Assembly: GCA_016176295.1 (NCBI GenBank)
Contig: JACOXN010000012.1
Coordinates: 5,290 to 39,662 of the forward strand
Reading direction: 5' to 3'
DNA: 34,373 nucleotides
DNA from: Candidatus Giovannonibacteria bacterium
Lineage (GTDB): Bacteria; Patescibacteriota; Minisyncoccia; UBA11713; 2-01-FULL-45-33
This document shows, piece by piece, positions 17,331 to 25,427 of this stretch. Each line of letters opens with the position of its first letter. The stretch's first letter is position 1. Position numbers and translations under genes: made by a program. The notes beneath the pieces are model-generated. The model was not told the origin of the DNA, did no database searches, and saw only the letters and a program-made list of their open reading frames with translations.

Positions 17331-17383
17331 AACACTCTTTTTTTCATGATATCTTCCAATGAGACTTTAGCATGAGGTGATGT

Positions 17384-18019
17384 GTGGATCGCCTAAAGCT
17401 TTTTTTTAGAGAATTATTCTATCCTGGTAATTTGTTGATAATTTTATATCTCATTCTGCTTCTCGTGGTCTGGGGGTATTTTAACTGGCGAGAGTCTGTC
17501 CCTGGAAGCGCCAGCTGGTGGTTTGATCTTTTGGGTCATGTGCAGTTCGGTTTTGTTTGTTTTTTCGTAGGGCTTTATTTGTTGAGGAGATTTCGCCCGG
17601 ACATCTATAAGATTTCACCCGAACTTTTTTTGGCAGTATTCGGGATATTGTTCGCGGTTTTCATGCAGGTTCTGATCTGGGAAGGCTGGGAACGGTTCAT
17701 TTGGGACGGACTTTTACAGCCATACATTTTCCCCTGGCTGGCTTGGGCCCAAAAAGGGGATTTGGATACAACGTCAGATAACTGGGTAACCGCTATTGGC
17801 TCCGTAGTTGCTATGATATCGCGGCGGGCCATTATCAGGCGCTGGGAAAAGAAACATCCAAACGAGGCTTTGAAAGCTTATCAAAAGTTACTCACTGATA
17901 AAGCTCGACAACTAGGAGAGGAAGCGCAAAAAAGCGACCGGCAACACAAAAAAGAAGTGCGACGGGAATTTCTGCAGGCTTTTTTAGGGCAAAGATTACA
18001 TAAAACCAAACTCCGCTGA
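17384..18019 (+). CDS. Hypothetical membrane protein (GTG start)
   Basis: 211 aa, about three to four TM segments, ends at a terminator. Confidence 0.7.
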   Translation: MDRLKLFFRELFYPGNLLIILYLILLLVVWGYFNWRESVPGSASWWFDLLGHVQFGFVCFFVGLYLLRRFRPDIYKISPELFLAVFGILFAVFMQVLIWEGWERFIWDGLLQPYIFPWLAWAQKGDLDTTSDNWVTAIGSVVAMISRRAIIRRWEKKHPNEALKAYQKLLTDKARQLGEEAQKSDRQHKKEVRREFLQAFLGQRLHKTKLR

Positions 18020-18034
18020 GCGGAGTTTTTTTCT
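18010..18034 (+). terminator. Rho-independent terminator overlapping the stop codon
   Basis: ACTCCGC-tga-GCGGAGT-TTTTTT; the loop is the TGA stop. Confidence 0.85.
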
Positions 18035-18038
18035 TTTC

Positions 18039-18075
18039 AAAACAAAAGAACCCCTGTTCGGGGTTCTTTTGTTTT
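18039..18075. terminator. Second, probably bidirectional terminator
   Basis: AAAACAAAAGAACCCC-tgttc-GGGGTTCTTTTGTTTT. Confidence 0.8.
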
Positions 18076-18085
18076 GGTTTTAAGA

Positions 18086-18415
18086 TTACCAGCTGCGTTC
18101 GCGCCTGTCGTCTCCGCCGAATCCTCCGCCCCTGCGGTTGAATCCGCCCGTGCGGGGAGGCCTGGCCTCCTGAGGGCGAGCTTCGCTCACTCTCACAGTG
18201 CGTCCGTCCAGCTCTTTGCCATCGTACATTCCGATGGCGGCTTGCGCCTCATCCTCGGTGGACATTTCCACAAAGCCGAAGCCTTTGGAACGTCCGGACA
18301 TGCGGTCCATGATGACCGTAGCCGACTCGACATTGCCCGCTTGAGAGAAAGCATCTTTCAAACCCTGATCAGTGGTCGCATAGTTGAGACCGCCGACATA
18401 TAGTTTTTTAGCCAT
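18086..18415 (-). CDS. RNA-binding protein with RRM domain and Gly/Arg-rich tail
   Basis: RNP2 KLYVGGLN, RNP1 SKGFGFVEM, C-terminal RTGGFNRRGGGFGG. Confidence 0.95.
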   Translation of the reverse strand: MAKKLYVGGLNYATTDQGLKDAFSQAGNVESATVIMDRMSGRSKGFGFVEMSTEDEAQAAIGMYDGKELDGRTVRVSEARPQEARPPRTGGFNRRGGGFGGDDRRERSW

Positions 18416-18519
18416 GCTTTTGGTTACATAAACTACTAATAAATGACCTCAAGTCCTTTGCTCTATCTTTCTGCTTACTGTGTTTATGTAAGAAAAAGCG
18501 AGAAGAAACTTATAGTGCT

Positions 18520-18547
18520 AGTATACATGTCTTTCAACAAAAGTCAA
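18520..18547 (-). promoter_or_regulatory. Sigma-70-like promoter for the RRM gene
   Basis: Minus strand TTGACT N16 TATACT. Confidence 0.6.
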
Positions 18548-18560
18548 CTGCACTGCTTAA

Positions 18561-19688
18561 TTAAAGGCCCAGGTCAATTTTCACTTTCCCGCTTCCCTCA
18601 AGGCCGCCATGCGTTTCAACTTCCGTTTCGGATTCAATTTTTATGTCGGAGGACTTATCCGTAGAAGTTGCGTTGTCATCATCGTTTTCTTCTTCCGTGT
18701 CCGAATCCTCATGTTCTTTCAAATCTTTTTCCGCGACAAAGGTGAGTTTGGCCTGCTGCGCTAAGCGCATTGATTCCTGGAAAGTGGAGAAGGCTTCTCC
18801 GTAAGACCCGGCTTCCAACTTAGCTTTTCCGTCGGCAAATGCCTCTTGGGAAAGTTTGAGCTTTGCTTCTGCGTCGGCGGACACGTTCGCTGAAACGGAA
18901 TCTTTTGAGTTTTCAACGAAATTCTTCGCTTCAGTTAACTTTTTTTCAGCGGCTTTCATTTTGCCGTTTGCCGCTTCTTTGAAGTTGCCGTGCCCTTCCG
19001 AAGTTATTTCCGCTTCAGCGTTCGCGCGGTTTTTGGAAGCAATGCTCAACCGCGCGCGGACTTTTGCCAAAATGGCGTCGGTATCCGGCCCGTCTTTCTC
19101 GGCCAGGCGCTCAAGCACCGTTTCATGCGCTCTTAAAGAACCCTCGAATTCGGAATGCGCTTCCAGAGCGGCGCTGGCGTTTTTCTTGGATTCTATTTTA
19201 CTGGAATGCTTTTTGAATTTTTCCGCGTGTTTTTCAAATTGCGTTTCTATCTCAGAACGAGTTTCCGCGTTCAGCTTCCCTTCGGCTGATAATTCTTCGG
19301 CTTCCGAAAGGCGCCGTTCTATGCGTTGGACGTCCCATTCGGTTTGCGCTTCGGCTGTTAACGCTGTCCAGCCGCGCACTTCTTCGTTCACATTCACTTT
19401 AATCGGGTAAAGGATGTCGCCGGGAAGCGCGCTCTGGGCGGCGAACGAGGTTCCTCCTCCGATTAACAAAGCGATTATTAATGCGATTGCCATAGTTTGT
19501 AAATTAGCCATTAATGTTCCTGGTAAAAACAACGACCTTACATGAGATATAAGACGCGCTTCTCCGGGGTTTCTTACGGGGTTCCTTTCAATGAACAGTG
19601 AAAGTTCCGTTCTCATCCGCTTTTTTTCCTCCGGCAAAAGAGCGATCTTTTTCGCTTCCTCTATGATTTTTTTAATGTCTTCTTCCAT
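18561..19688 (-). CDS. DUF5667-like membrane protein
   Basis: One TM segment, GDILYPIKVNVNEEVRGW, long helical extracytoplasmic region; directly follows the sigma-factor gene. Confidence 0.75.
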   Translation of the reverse strand: MEEDIKKIIEEAKKIALLPEEKKRMRTELSLFIERNPVRNPGEARLISHVRSLFLPGTLMANLQTMAIALIIALLIGGGTSFAAQSALPGDILYPIKVNVNEEVRGWTALTAEAQTEWDVQRIERRLSEAEELSAEGKLNAETRSEIETQFEKHAEKFKKHSSKIESKKNASAALEAHSEFEGSLRAHETVLERLAEKDGPDTDAILAKVRARLSIASKNRANAEAEITSEGHGNFKEAANGKMKAAEKKLTEAKNFVENSKDSVSANVSADAEAKLKLSQEAFADGKAKLEAGSYGEAFSTFQESMRLAQQAKLTFVAEKDLKEHEDSDTEEENDDDNATSTDKSSDIKIESETEVETHGGLEGSGKVKIDLGL

Positions 19689-19692
19689 AAAA

Positions 19693-20193
19693 TTATTTGG
19701 CGAGTTCTTTTAACATATTGAGGCCCCGGTTAATATGCACGGAAACAGCATTTTCGGTTATCCCCAATATAGCGGCAATTTCTTTTGGGGAAAGGTCGTC
19801 TAAGTAGCGCATAAGCACCGCTTCTCTATATTTTGGATCAAGTGAGCCTGCCAACCTGATAATATCACCGCACAAAATTTTGCTTCCCATTTTTTCAAAA
19901 GAATTGTCGGTCGGCGAAAATCCTTTTTCCGAAAGCTCGTCCAATGAAAAAGATTTTTTCTTCCTTATTTCGTCCACGATGAGGTTGTGGAGCGTGCGGT
20001 AGAGGAAAGCGCGTATATTTTCTATCCTGTTTCTTTCCTCGGCGATATATAACCATGTGCGCGTGAAAGATTCTTGCACCAGGTCCCGGGCAAGCTCGCG
20101 GTCGAACGTGCGGAAGTAGCAGTGCCTGAAAAGAGCATCGGCATACAGGTCGTAAGCTTCAAGGAAAGTTTTTGAGTTAATGGGATTTGTCAT
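19693..20193 (-). CDS. ECF-type RNA polymerase sigma factor
   Basis: RELARDLVQESFTRTWLY (region 2), LDPKYREAVLMRYLDDLSPKEIAAILGITENAVSVHINRGLNML (region 4); start MTNPINSK preferred. Confidence 0.9.
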   Translation of the reverse strand: MTNPINSKTFLEAYDLYADALFRHCYFRTFDRELARDLVQESFTRTWLYIAEERNRIENIRAFLYRTLHNLIVDEIRKKKSFSLDELSEKGFSPTDNSFEKMGSKILCGDIIRLAGSLDPKYREAVLMRYLDDLSPKEIAAILGITENAVSVHINRGLNMLKELAK

Positions 20194-20284
20194 ATATGAC
20201 GTAAATACCCATATATTCTTACATGGATCTTGCCAAAAAACAAAATAGTCAACTCCTGTCTCTAGTGTTGCAACTACGCGGCTA

Positions 20285-20313
20285 TTGACAATGTGGCATA
20301 TTATTAGTATAAT
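20285..20313 (+). promoter_or_regulatory. Perfect consensus sigma-70 promoter
   Basis: TTGACA (20285-20290) N17 TATAAT (20308-20313). Confidence 0.85.
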
Positions 20314-20389
20314 ATCGCCAGAATACAAAAACTGAAAGAAACATTGAAAAAAATTAAATAGTTTGCAAAAACAAAAACCTAACCAAACT

Positions 20390-20412
20390 TGGCCAACCTG
20401 CCAGGTTGGCCA
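20390..20412. repeat. 23-nt perfect palindrome in the 5' leader of the three-gene operon
   Basis: TGGCCAACCTG-c-CAGGTTGGCCA. Confidence 0.85.
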
Positions 20413-20441
20413 TGAAGAAAAGAATAAGAAAGGGAAAAAAT

Positions 20442-21137
20442 ATGGCAGGCGACGGAAAGAAGAAAGGACTGCAGGTATTTATCGAGTACATTTGGCCGTT
20501 TGAGTCGGCCAAAAAAGCAAGGGTGTTGGTAACGGTAAAAGATGGAAGAAACGAAGGCGGAAAAGCTGATGCAAGACTTGTCCACTTCTTGGTAAACGGA
20601 GAGGAGCACGCGGAATCCCCAAAAGAAATCGACGAAGAAACCGGCCAGGCGATATTCGATTGCGAAGTCGCCGTAGGAAAATATTTGTTCAAGGCTGTTG
20701 ACGGGCCGAGCCGGTTCGAAAAATCGTCAACTTTATGCATCCCTGAAAAGAAAGAAACGCCGAAAGGCAACAAACTGGAAGTGTTTTGCGAAGGACACTG
20801 GGGGCACTACCAGATTCGTGTTTCGGTAAAAAGCCCCGATGGCAAACTGGTGCCTCACAGCAGAGTGACGCTGGCAGACAGATTCCGGGAACCGTCGATT
20901 GAGGAATTGGTATTCTCCGAAGGGACTAAAACGTTCGATTTCGATTTCCCGGAGTCGCAGCGCAAGATTACGTTTTCAATCGGGCTCGGAAGAGAAGAGC
21001 TGAGCGAAAAAAAAGTTCTGTACCTTCTTGGGCCTAGGAAAATAAACTGCAAGGAAAAAAAACTTACGGAGATCGATGAGATGTGTCTCAGGCATCCTGA
21101 GTGTCTCACGTTTCTGGAAACAAAGGAAAGGAGTTAA
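20442..21137 (+). CDS. Hypothetical protein, possibly two tandem beta-sandwich (Ig-like) domains
   Basis: 231 aa; two beta-rich segments (KGLQVFIEYIW..., NKLEVFCEGHW...) of similar length; no signal peptide. Confidence 0.75.
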   Translation: MAGDGKKKGLQVFIEYIWPFESAKKARVLVTVKDGRNEGGKADARLVHFLVNGEEHAESPKEIDEETGQAIFDCEVAVGKYLFKAVDGPSRFEKSSTLCIPEKKETPKGNKLEVFCEGHWGHYQIRVSVKSPDGKLVPHSRVTLADRFREPSIEELVFSEGTKTFDFDFPESQRKITFSIGLGREELSEKKVLYLLGPRKINCKEKKLTEIDEMCLRHPECLTFLETKERS

Positions 21138-21139
21138 TC

Positions 21140-21790
21140 ATGGCGTTTATAAGCACTGTAAAGAATATTTTTGGGGGGCCGGCAAATCTCGTAACGAAGG
21201 CGGTCGCGGAAATCGTGACCAGCGCCATCGGCGGCGAGCTGGGGCGCGCAGTCACCCGCGTTGTCGGCGAAACAGCCACTGAGGCTGTAAAGGAGGGCAT
21301 CAAGCCCCAGCCTTTCGACAATATTCTCGAGATGGTGAGAAAGTTCCTGAACGATGAAGAACAGGAGCTTTTCTGGGAAAGGTTCAGAAAAATAGTCGGG
21401 AAAAACGAGGACGACCGAGTGGAAAAACTTCTTCTCAAAATTCTCCTGAACCGAAGCGAAGAAGTTCAGGAAGCCACTTTGAAATGGTTGGTGTGGCTGC
21501 CGGACGACAAGTTCAACTATGCAATAAGGCTGGTTGAACAGCGCAGGCTCCAGGATGTTGAGAGAGTTGTAAAAAAAGCCTGGCCGCCAGTTAAAGTCAT
21601 CCTGGAGAAAATAGACAACGGGATCGCCCAAACTGCAACCGCGCTGCAACCTGTACCTGAAACCTTAAACAACGCAAACGATAACTTGCGCCAAACCCTC
21701 GACCGAATCAAGGATTGGGCGGCAAGGGGCAACCCGCGCGAGCGCGAAGAGCGCGCGCGGAACAGAAATCGAGGAGGATGGACTTTATGA
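21140..21790 (+). CDS. Hypothetical helical protein
   Basis: SD AAGGAG; MAFISTVKNIFGGPANLVTKAVAEIV...; Arg-rich C-terminus. Confidence 0.75.
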   Translation: MAFISTVKNIFGGPANLVTKAVAEIVTSAIGGELGRAVTRVVGETATEAVKEGIKPQPFDNILEMVRKFLNDEEQELFWERFRKIVGKNEDDRVEKLLLKILLNRSEEVQEATLKWLVWLPDDKFNYAIRLVEQRRLQDVERVVKKAWPPVKVILEKIDNGIAQTATALQPVPETLNNANDNLRQTLDRIKDWAARGNPREREERARNRNRGGWTL

Positions 21791-22950
21791 ACGCACTTTG
21801 GAATGTTCTCATAGGCACACTGACCGCACTCGTAAATTTTGGCGTACTGATACTCGGCGTCGCGTTCTACACCGCTGAAGGACTCTACGAACGAGTCCGT
21901 GACCGCGGGCCAACTTGGCTGACGAACGCCGCCATAGGTGCCTCAATCTGGCTCGTTCTCATAATGTTTCTCGTGCTTTTCAAAGTAGTCAACTTTATGT
22001 GGCTGGGTGACCTCTGGGTTTACCTGGCGGCGTTCCTGGGGACAGTCGTGCTAGTTGCTATCGGTTTCTTCGGATATCCGATCGCAAAGTTCATCGACCT
22101 TGTCCACCGGGTTCCAGTGGGTAGCCAAAGCATAGGAGAGAGGTGGGTTCGCATCATCGGCGGAACTTTGTTCGCCGAGCTAATGATCGCGATGTATGTT
22201 CTCTTTGTGCCTTTCCACCAAAACGTCAGAGCCGTCCCCATCGTGCTGATATCGGGAATGGCGGTCATGATCGGGTACTCGATGTGGAGGACATTTAACC
22301 CCGCACCGTATCTCTACATGGCTATGGCTGTGTTTTTGCTGACGACCTTACACTTCTTTCTGCTGGCGTATCTGCCGGAAACAACGGCAGTTGTAGCAGC
22401 AAAAGCCGGCGGGATTGATGGGGGCTTAAGCTCAGTCATCAAAAATGGCGTACCTAGTGAGTTCCTTTTGCTTGGTTTAGCCATTCTGTGCCTCGTCGGA
22501 ATCGCATGGCTGCTACCCGGTTTGGGAAAAGCATTGGGTGGCGTGGCCAAATTGGCTCTCGCCGCGATTATCATCGTCGGCGCGCTCTACATCATCGGCA
22601 ACATGACACCGGGAGGGCATACGAGGGAACGGCCGGCGGACATGAGCCCCAGAGGCCCCGTTACGTTGAAGCCGGGTGAAGCTGGAAGATTCGTTTTCGG
22701 AAACCAGGGTGTCGTTTTTACGAACGGCACCGGGCTACTGGAAAGCGAAGCCCCGACCAGATGGAAGGGGGCCGTGGCATGGGAACATGCCATAAACGTC
22801 CCGGAATACTGGCGGGAAACCCATGGAGATGTAATCTGCTTCGTTCCTGAAGCGGGACAGTACCCGGCGGCTTATCGCCTGACGGGGGGGAAACACGGGC
22901 TTTCCTTCCGTCCTCGGACGTCTGGGGACCCAGTTTGCAAACTCTCGTAG
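21787..22950 (+). CDS. Hypothetical polytopic membrane protein with C-terminal soluble domain
   Basis: About eight TM segments, then ~115-aa tail (TLKPGEAGRFVFGNQGVVFTNGTG...); ATGA overlap with upstream ORF. Confidence 0.8.
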   Translation: MNALWNVLIGTLTALVNFGVLILGVAFYTAEGLYERVRDRGPTWLTNAAIGASIWLVLIMFLVLFKVVNFMWLGDLWVYLAAFLGTVVLVAIGFFGYPIAKFIDLVHRVPVGSQSIGERWVRIIGGTLFAELMIAMYVLFVPFHQNVRAVPIVLISGMAVMIGYSMWRTFNPAPYLYMAMAVFLLTTLHFFLLAYLPETTAVVAAKAGGIDGGLSSVIKNGVPSEFLLLGLAILCLVGIAWLLPGLGKALGGVAKLALAAIIIVGALYIIGNMTPGGHTRERPADMSPRGPVTLKPGEAGRFVFGNQGVVFTNGTGLLESEAPTRWKGAVAWEHAINVPEYWRETHGDVICFVPEAGQYPAAYRLTGGKHGLSFRPRTSGDPVCKLS

Positions 22951-22972
22951 CATAGCACCTTGTTTTAAACCG

Positions 22973-23005
22973 AAGAGCGGATACAGCTGTATCCGCTCTT
23001 TTTTT
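22973..23005 (+). terminator. Strong terminator of the three-gene operon
   Basis: 28-nt perfect palindrome AAGAGCGGATACAGCTGTATCCGCTCTT plus T-run. Confidence 0.9.
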
Positions 23006-23024
23006 CTTATTGTATAATTAATGC

Positions 23025-23690
23025 ATGTATTCAAAACACTTTAGGAATAATTTTCGGTTTTTAGCGGCTTCTATTTTATTCTTGGCGATGGTAATTCCTT
23101 TGCTAAGCATGGCGCAAGGAGCGCCTCCTCCTCCGCCACCTCCGCCGGGCGGTTCCTCAAGCGGCGGCAGCAGTTCCGGAGGCAGTTTGGGCAACGGTTT
23201 TTCGTGCACCAGTAATTCACAATGCGCAACAGGATTCTGCAACGGCATAAGTTGCGATGATCCACCCAGCGCGCCGCCGGGAGGCTCTTCAAGCGGAGGG
23301 CCTCAACCTCCCACAGCTCCTCCACCTCCAAGCTCTAGCGGAGGAAGTAGTTCCGGAGGAGGACAACAAGGAGGCAACGCGGGAGGAGGGCAACCAGGTG
23401 GAAATGCCGGAGGAGGACAAAGCGGAGGATACACCATCGACAACTGGACCCAATCCAAAACTTTCGGGGCAGTAATTGAAAAATTTGCTGCACTTTTAAA
23501 AACCATCGGCATACCTTTAATAACAATATTTCTGGTTTGGGCCGGTTTCATGTTCGTAACTGCCCGCGGAAACGAGCAGCAAATTACGAAAGCCAAGAGC
23601 TTGCTTTTTTGGACCATCATTGGAGCAATTCTAATAGTCGGAGCGGTGGTGCTTGCGGAGGTAGTTGTTAATTTCGCCCAAAGCCTATAG
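23025..23690 (+). CDS. Secreted low-complexity protein with VirB2/pilin-like C-terminal two-TM domain
   Basis: Signal peptide, PPPPPPPPGGSSSGG repeats, CTSNSQCATGFCNGISC, C-terminal IGIPLITIFLVWAGFMFVTARGNEQQITKAKSLLFWTIIGAILIVGAVV. Confidence 0.75.
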   Translation: MYSKHFRNNFRFLAASILFLAMVIPLLSMAQGAPPPPPPPPGGSSSGGSSSGGSLGNGFSCTSNSQCATGFCNGISCDDPPSAPPGGSSSGGPQPPTAPPPPSSSGGSSSGGGQQGGNAGGGQPGGNAGGGQSGGYTIDNWTQSKTFGAVIEKFAALLKTIGIPLITIFLVWAGFMFVTARGNEQQITKAKSLLFWTIIGAILIVGAVVLAEVVVNFAQSL

Positions 23691-23701
23691 AATAGCCGTG
23701 C

Positions 23702-23773
23702 GCCCTTGTAGTTCAACGGACAGAACACTAGTCTTCGGAACTAGTAATGGGGGTTCGATTCCCTCCAAGGGCA
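23702..23773 (+). tRNA. tRNA-Arg (TCG)
   Basis: Acceptor GCCCTTG/CAAGGGC, anticodon loop CTTCGGA, T-arm GGGTTCGATTCCC; CCA not encoded. Confidence 0.93.
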
Positions 23774-23809
23774 TAGCGAAAGCAGGCGGGGATATCACCC
23801 ATTTTATTT

Positions 23810-25408
23810 ATGAAAAAGACAGAGATACCAAAAGAAGTCCGAGCGGCGGTTGCCATACTTGGGTCCGCCGGCTTCGAAGCTTATCTCGTGGGTGGGTGCG
23901 TCCGCGATATTTTGCTTGCAAAAGAACCTAAAGATTGGGATATTACCACGAATGCCGCCCCCGAAAATATACAGGAGCTTTTTCCGAATAGTTTTTATGA
24001 AAACAAATTCGGCACAGTGAGTATTGTGACGGGCTCGGAAGACCCCAAGCTCCGGATGATAGAGGTAACTCCCTACCGCATCGAAGGAAAATATTCCGAC
24101 AAGCGCCACCCAGACGAGATTAAATTCGCCAAAAAATTAGAAGACGACCTTTCACGCAGGGATTTTACCGTGAACGCGATGGCGTTTCAACTTTCGGAAA
24201 CTTCGTCTGAAAATTTTAAAAAGCGAGCGTCTTTCGGAGCGCGAGGCCGGAGGGGATCATCCGGAACGGATGATGAGAGAGGGTTAAGCGCGAGCGAAAC
24301 GAAAGACGTTCGTACTAAATTTTCAGACGAAGTTTCCGAAAACCTCATTGACCCGTTCAATGGATGCGCGGATCTTGAAAAAAAACTGATCCGCGCGGTC
24401 GGCGAACCGGAAAAAAGATTTGAGGAAGACGCTCTCAGGATAATGCGCGCGGTGCGCATTGCCTCCGAATTGGGTTTCGAGATAGAAAAAAACACCAGGG
24501 AAGCGCTCAAGAAAAAAGCTGCGCTGTTAAAAGCTATAGCGAAAGAAAGGATCCGCGACGAATTCAACAAAATGATCATGACGACTACGCCCTCCGCTGG
24601 CATTGAAATGCTGAAAGATTTCGGTATTTTAAAACTTTTTCTGCCCGAACTCGAAGAAGGCTACGGCGTAGGGCAGAACAAACACCATATCTATACTGTC
24701 TGGGAACATAATTTAAAAGCTTTGGACCACGCAGCGGGAGAAAAATGGCCGCTGGTAGTGAGACTCTCCGCGCTATTTCACGATGTAGGAAAACCTCGGT
24801 CCAAGCACGGAAACGGCCCCGATTCGACTTTCTACGGCCATGAGATAATCGGCGCCAAAATAGCCGGGCAAATAATGAACCGCCTGAAATACGGCAATGA
24901 CATTGCGGAAAAAGTGGTTAAGCTCGTACGTTTCCATCTTTTTTATTACAACGTGAATGAAGTTACCGAGTCATCTGTGAGAAGGCTTATTGCCAAAGTT
25001 GGGCCGGAGGATATGGAAGACCTGATTCGAGTTCGCATTTGCGACCGCATCGGCTCCGGAGTCCCCAAAGCCGAGCCTTACAAACTCAGGCATTTCAGAT
25101 TCATAGTGGAAAAGCTGCAGCGCGCCCCGGTTTCACTTAAAATGATGAAAATAAACGGCGACAAGATCAAGCAGATCACCGGACTGCCGCAAGGGATCAA
25201 GATCGGGCTCTTGCTCAACTCTTTATTTGAAGAAGTTCTCGATGACCCCGAAAAAAATAACGAGGAATATCTGGAAAAAAGAATTTTGGAATTGAACGAA
25301 CTTCCGGAAAAGGAACTAAAAAAACTCGCCGAAGCCGGAAAGTCAAAAAAGTCCGGGCTTGAAGAGGAAGAGATTGCGAAGATGAAAAAGAAGCATTACG
25401 TAAAATAA
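23810..25408 (+). CDS. cca: CCA-adding tRNA nucleotidyltransferase with HD domain
   Basis: LVGGCVRDILLAKEPKDWDI, RRDFTVNAMAFQL, LIDPFNGCADLEKKLIRAV, RFEEDALRIMRAVRIASELGF, LFHDVGKP. Confidence 0.95.
   Translation: MKKTEIPKEVRAAVAILGSAGFEAYLVGGCVRDILLAKEPKDWDITTNAAPENIQELFPNSFYENKFGTVSIVTGSEDPKLRMIEVTPYRIEGKYSDKRHPDEIKFAKKLEDDLSRRDFTVNAMAFQLSETSSENFKKRASFGARGRRGSSGTDDERGLSASETKDVRTKFSDEVSENLIDPFNGCADLEKKLIRAVGEPEKRFEEDALRIMRAVRIASELGFEIEKNTREALKKKAALLKAIAKERIRDEFNKMIMTTTPSAGIEMLKDFGILKLFLPELEEGYGVGQNKHHIYTVWEHNLKALDHAAGEKWPLVVRLSALFHDVGKPRSKHGNGPDSTFYGHEIIGAKIAGQIMNRLKYGNDIAEKVVKLVRFHLFYYNVNEVTESSVRRLIAKVGPEDMEDLIRVRICDRIGSGVPKAEPYKLRHFRFIVEKLQRAPVSLKMMKINGDKIKQITGLPQGIKIGLLLNSLFEEVLDDPEKNNEEYLEKRILELNELPEKELKKLAEAGKSKKSGLEEEEIAKMKKKHYVK
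24192..24341. repeat. 150-nt palindromic insertion inside cca
   Basis: 24-bp perfect inverted arms 24193-24216/24317-24340 (25 with flanking T/A), second arm pair 24224-24236/24300-24312, central hairpin ATCATCCG-gaa-CGGATGAT. Confidence 0.9.
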
Positions 25409-25427
25409 AAAACGGCGAGTTTCGCCG

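Noticed and set aside
18010-18075. Double hairpin as possible structured RNA
   Set aside because: Better explained as back-to-back intrinsic terminators of convergent genes
23105-23430. Possible tandem repeat or CRISPR-like array
   Set aside because: Short GGAGGA/CCTCCT codon-level repetition encoding Pro/Gly/Ser stalk; no regular repeat-spacer structure
24187-24603. 138-aa minus-strand ORF inside cca
   Set aside because: Antisense shadow; its SETSSEN/FSDEVSE ends simply mirror the palindromic insertion
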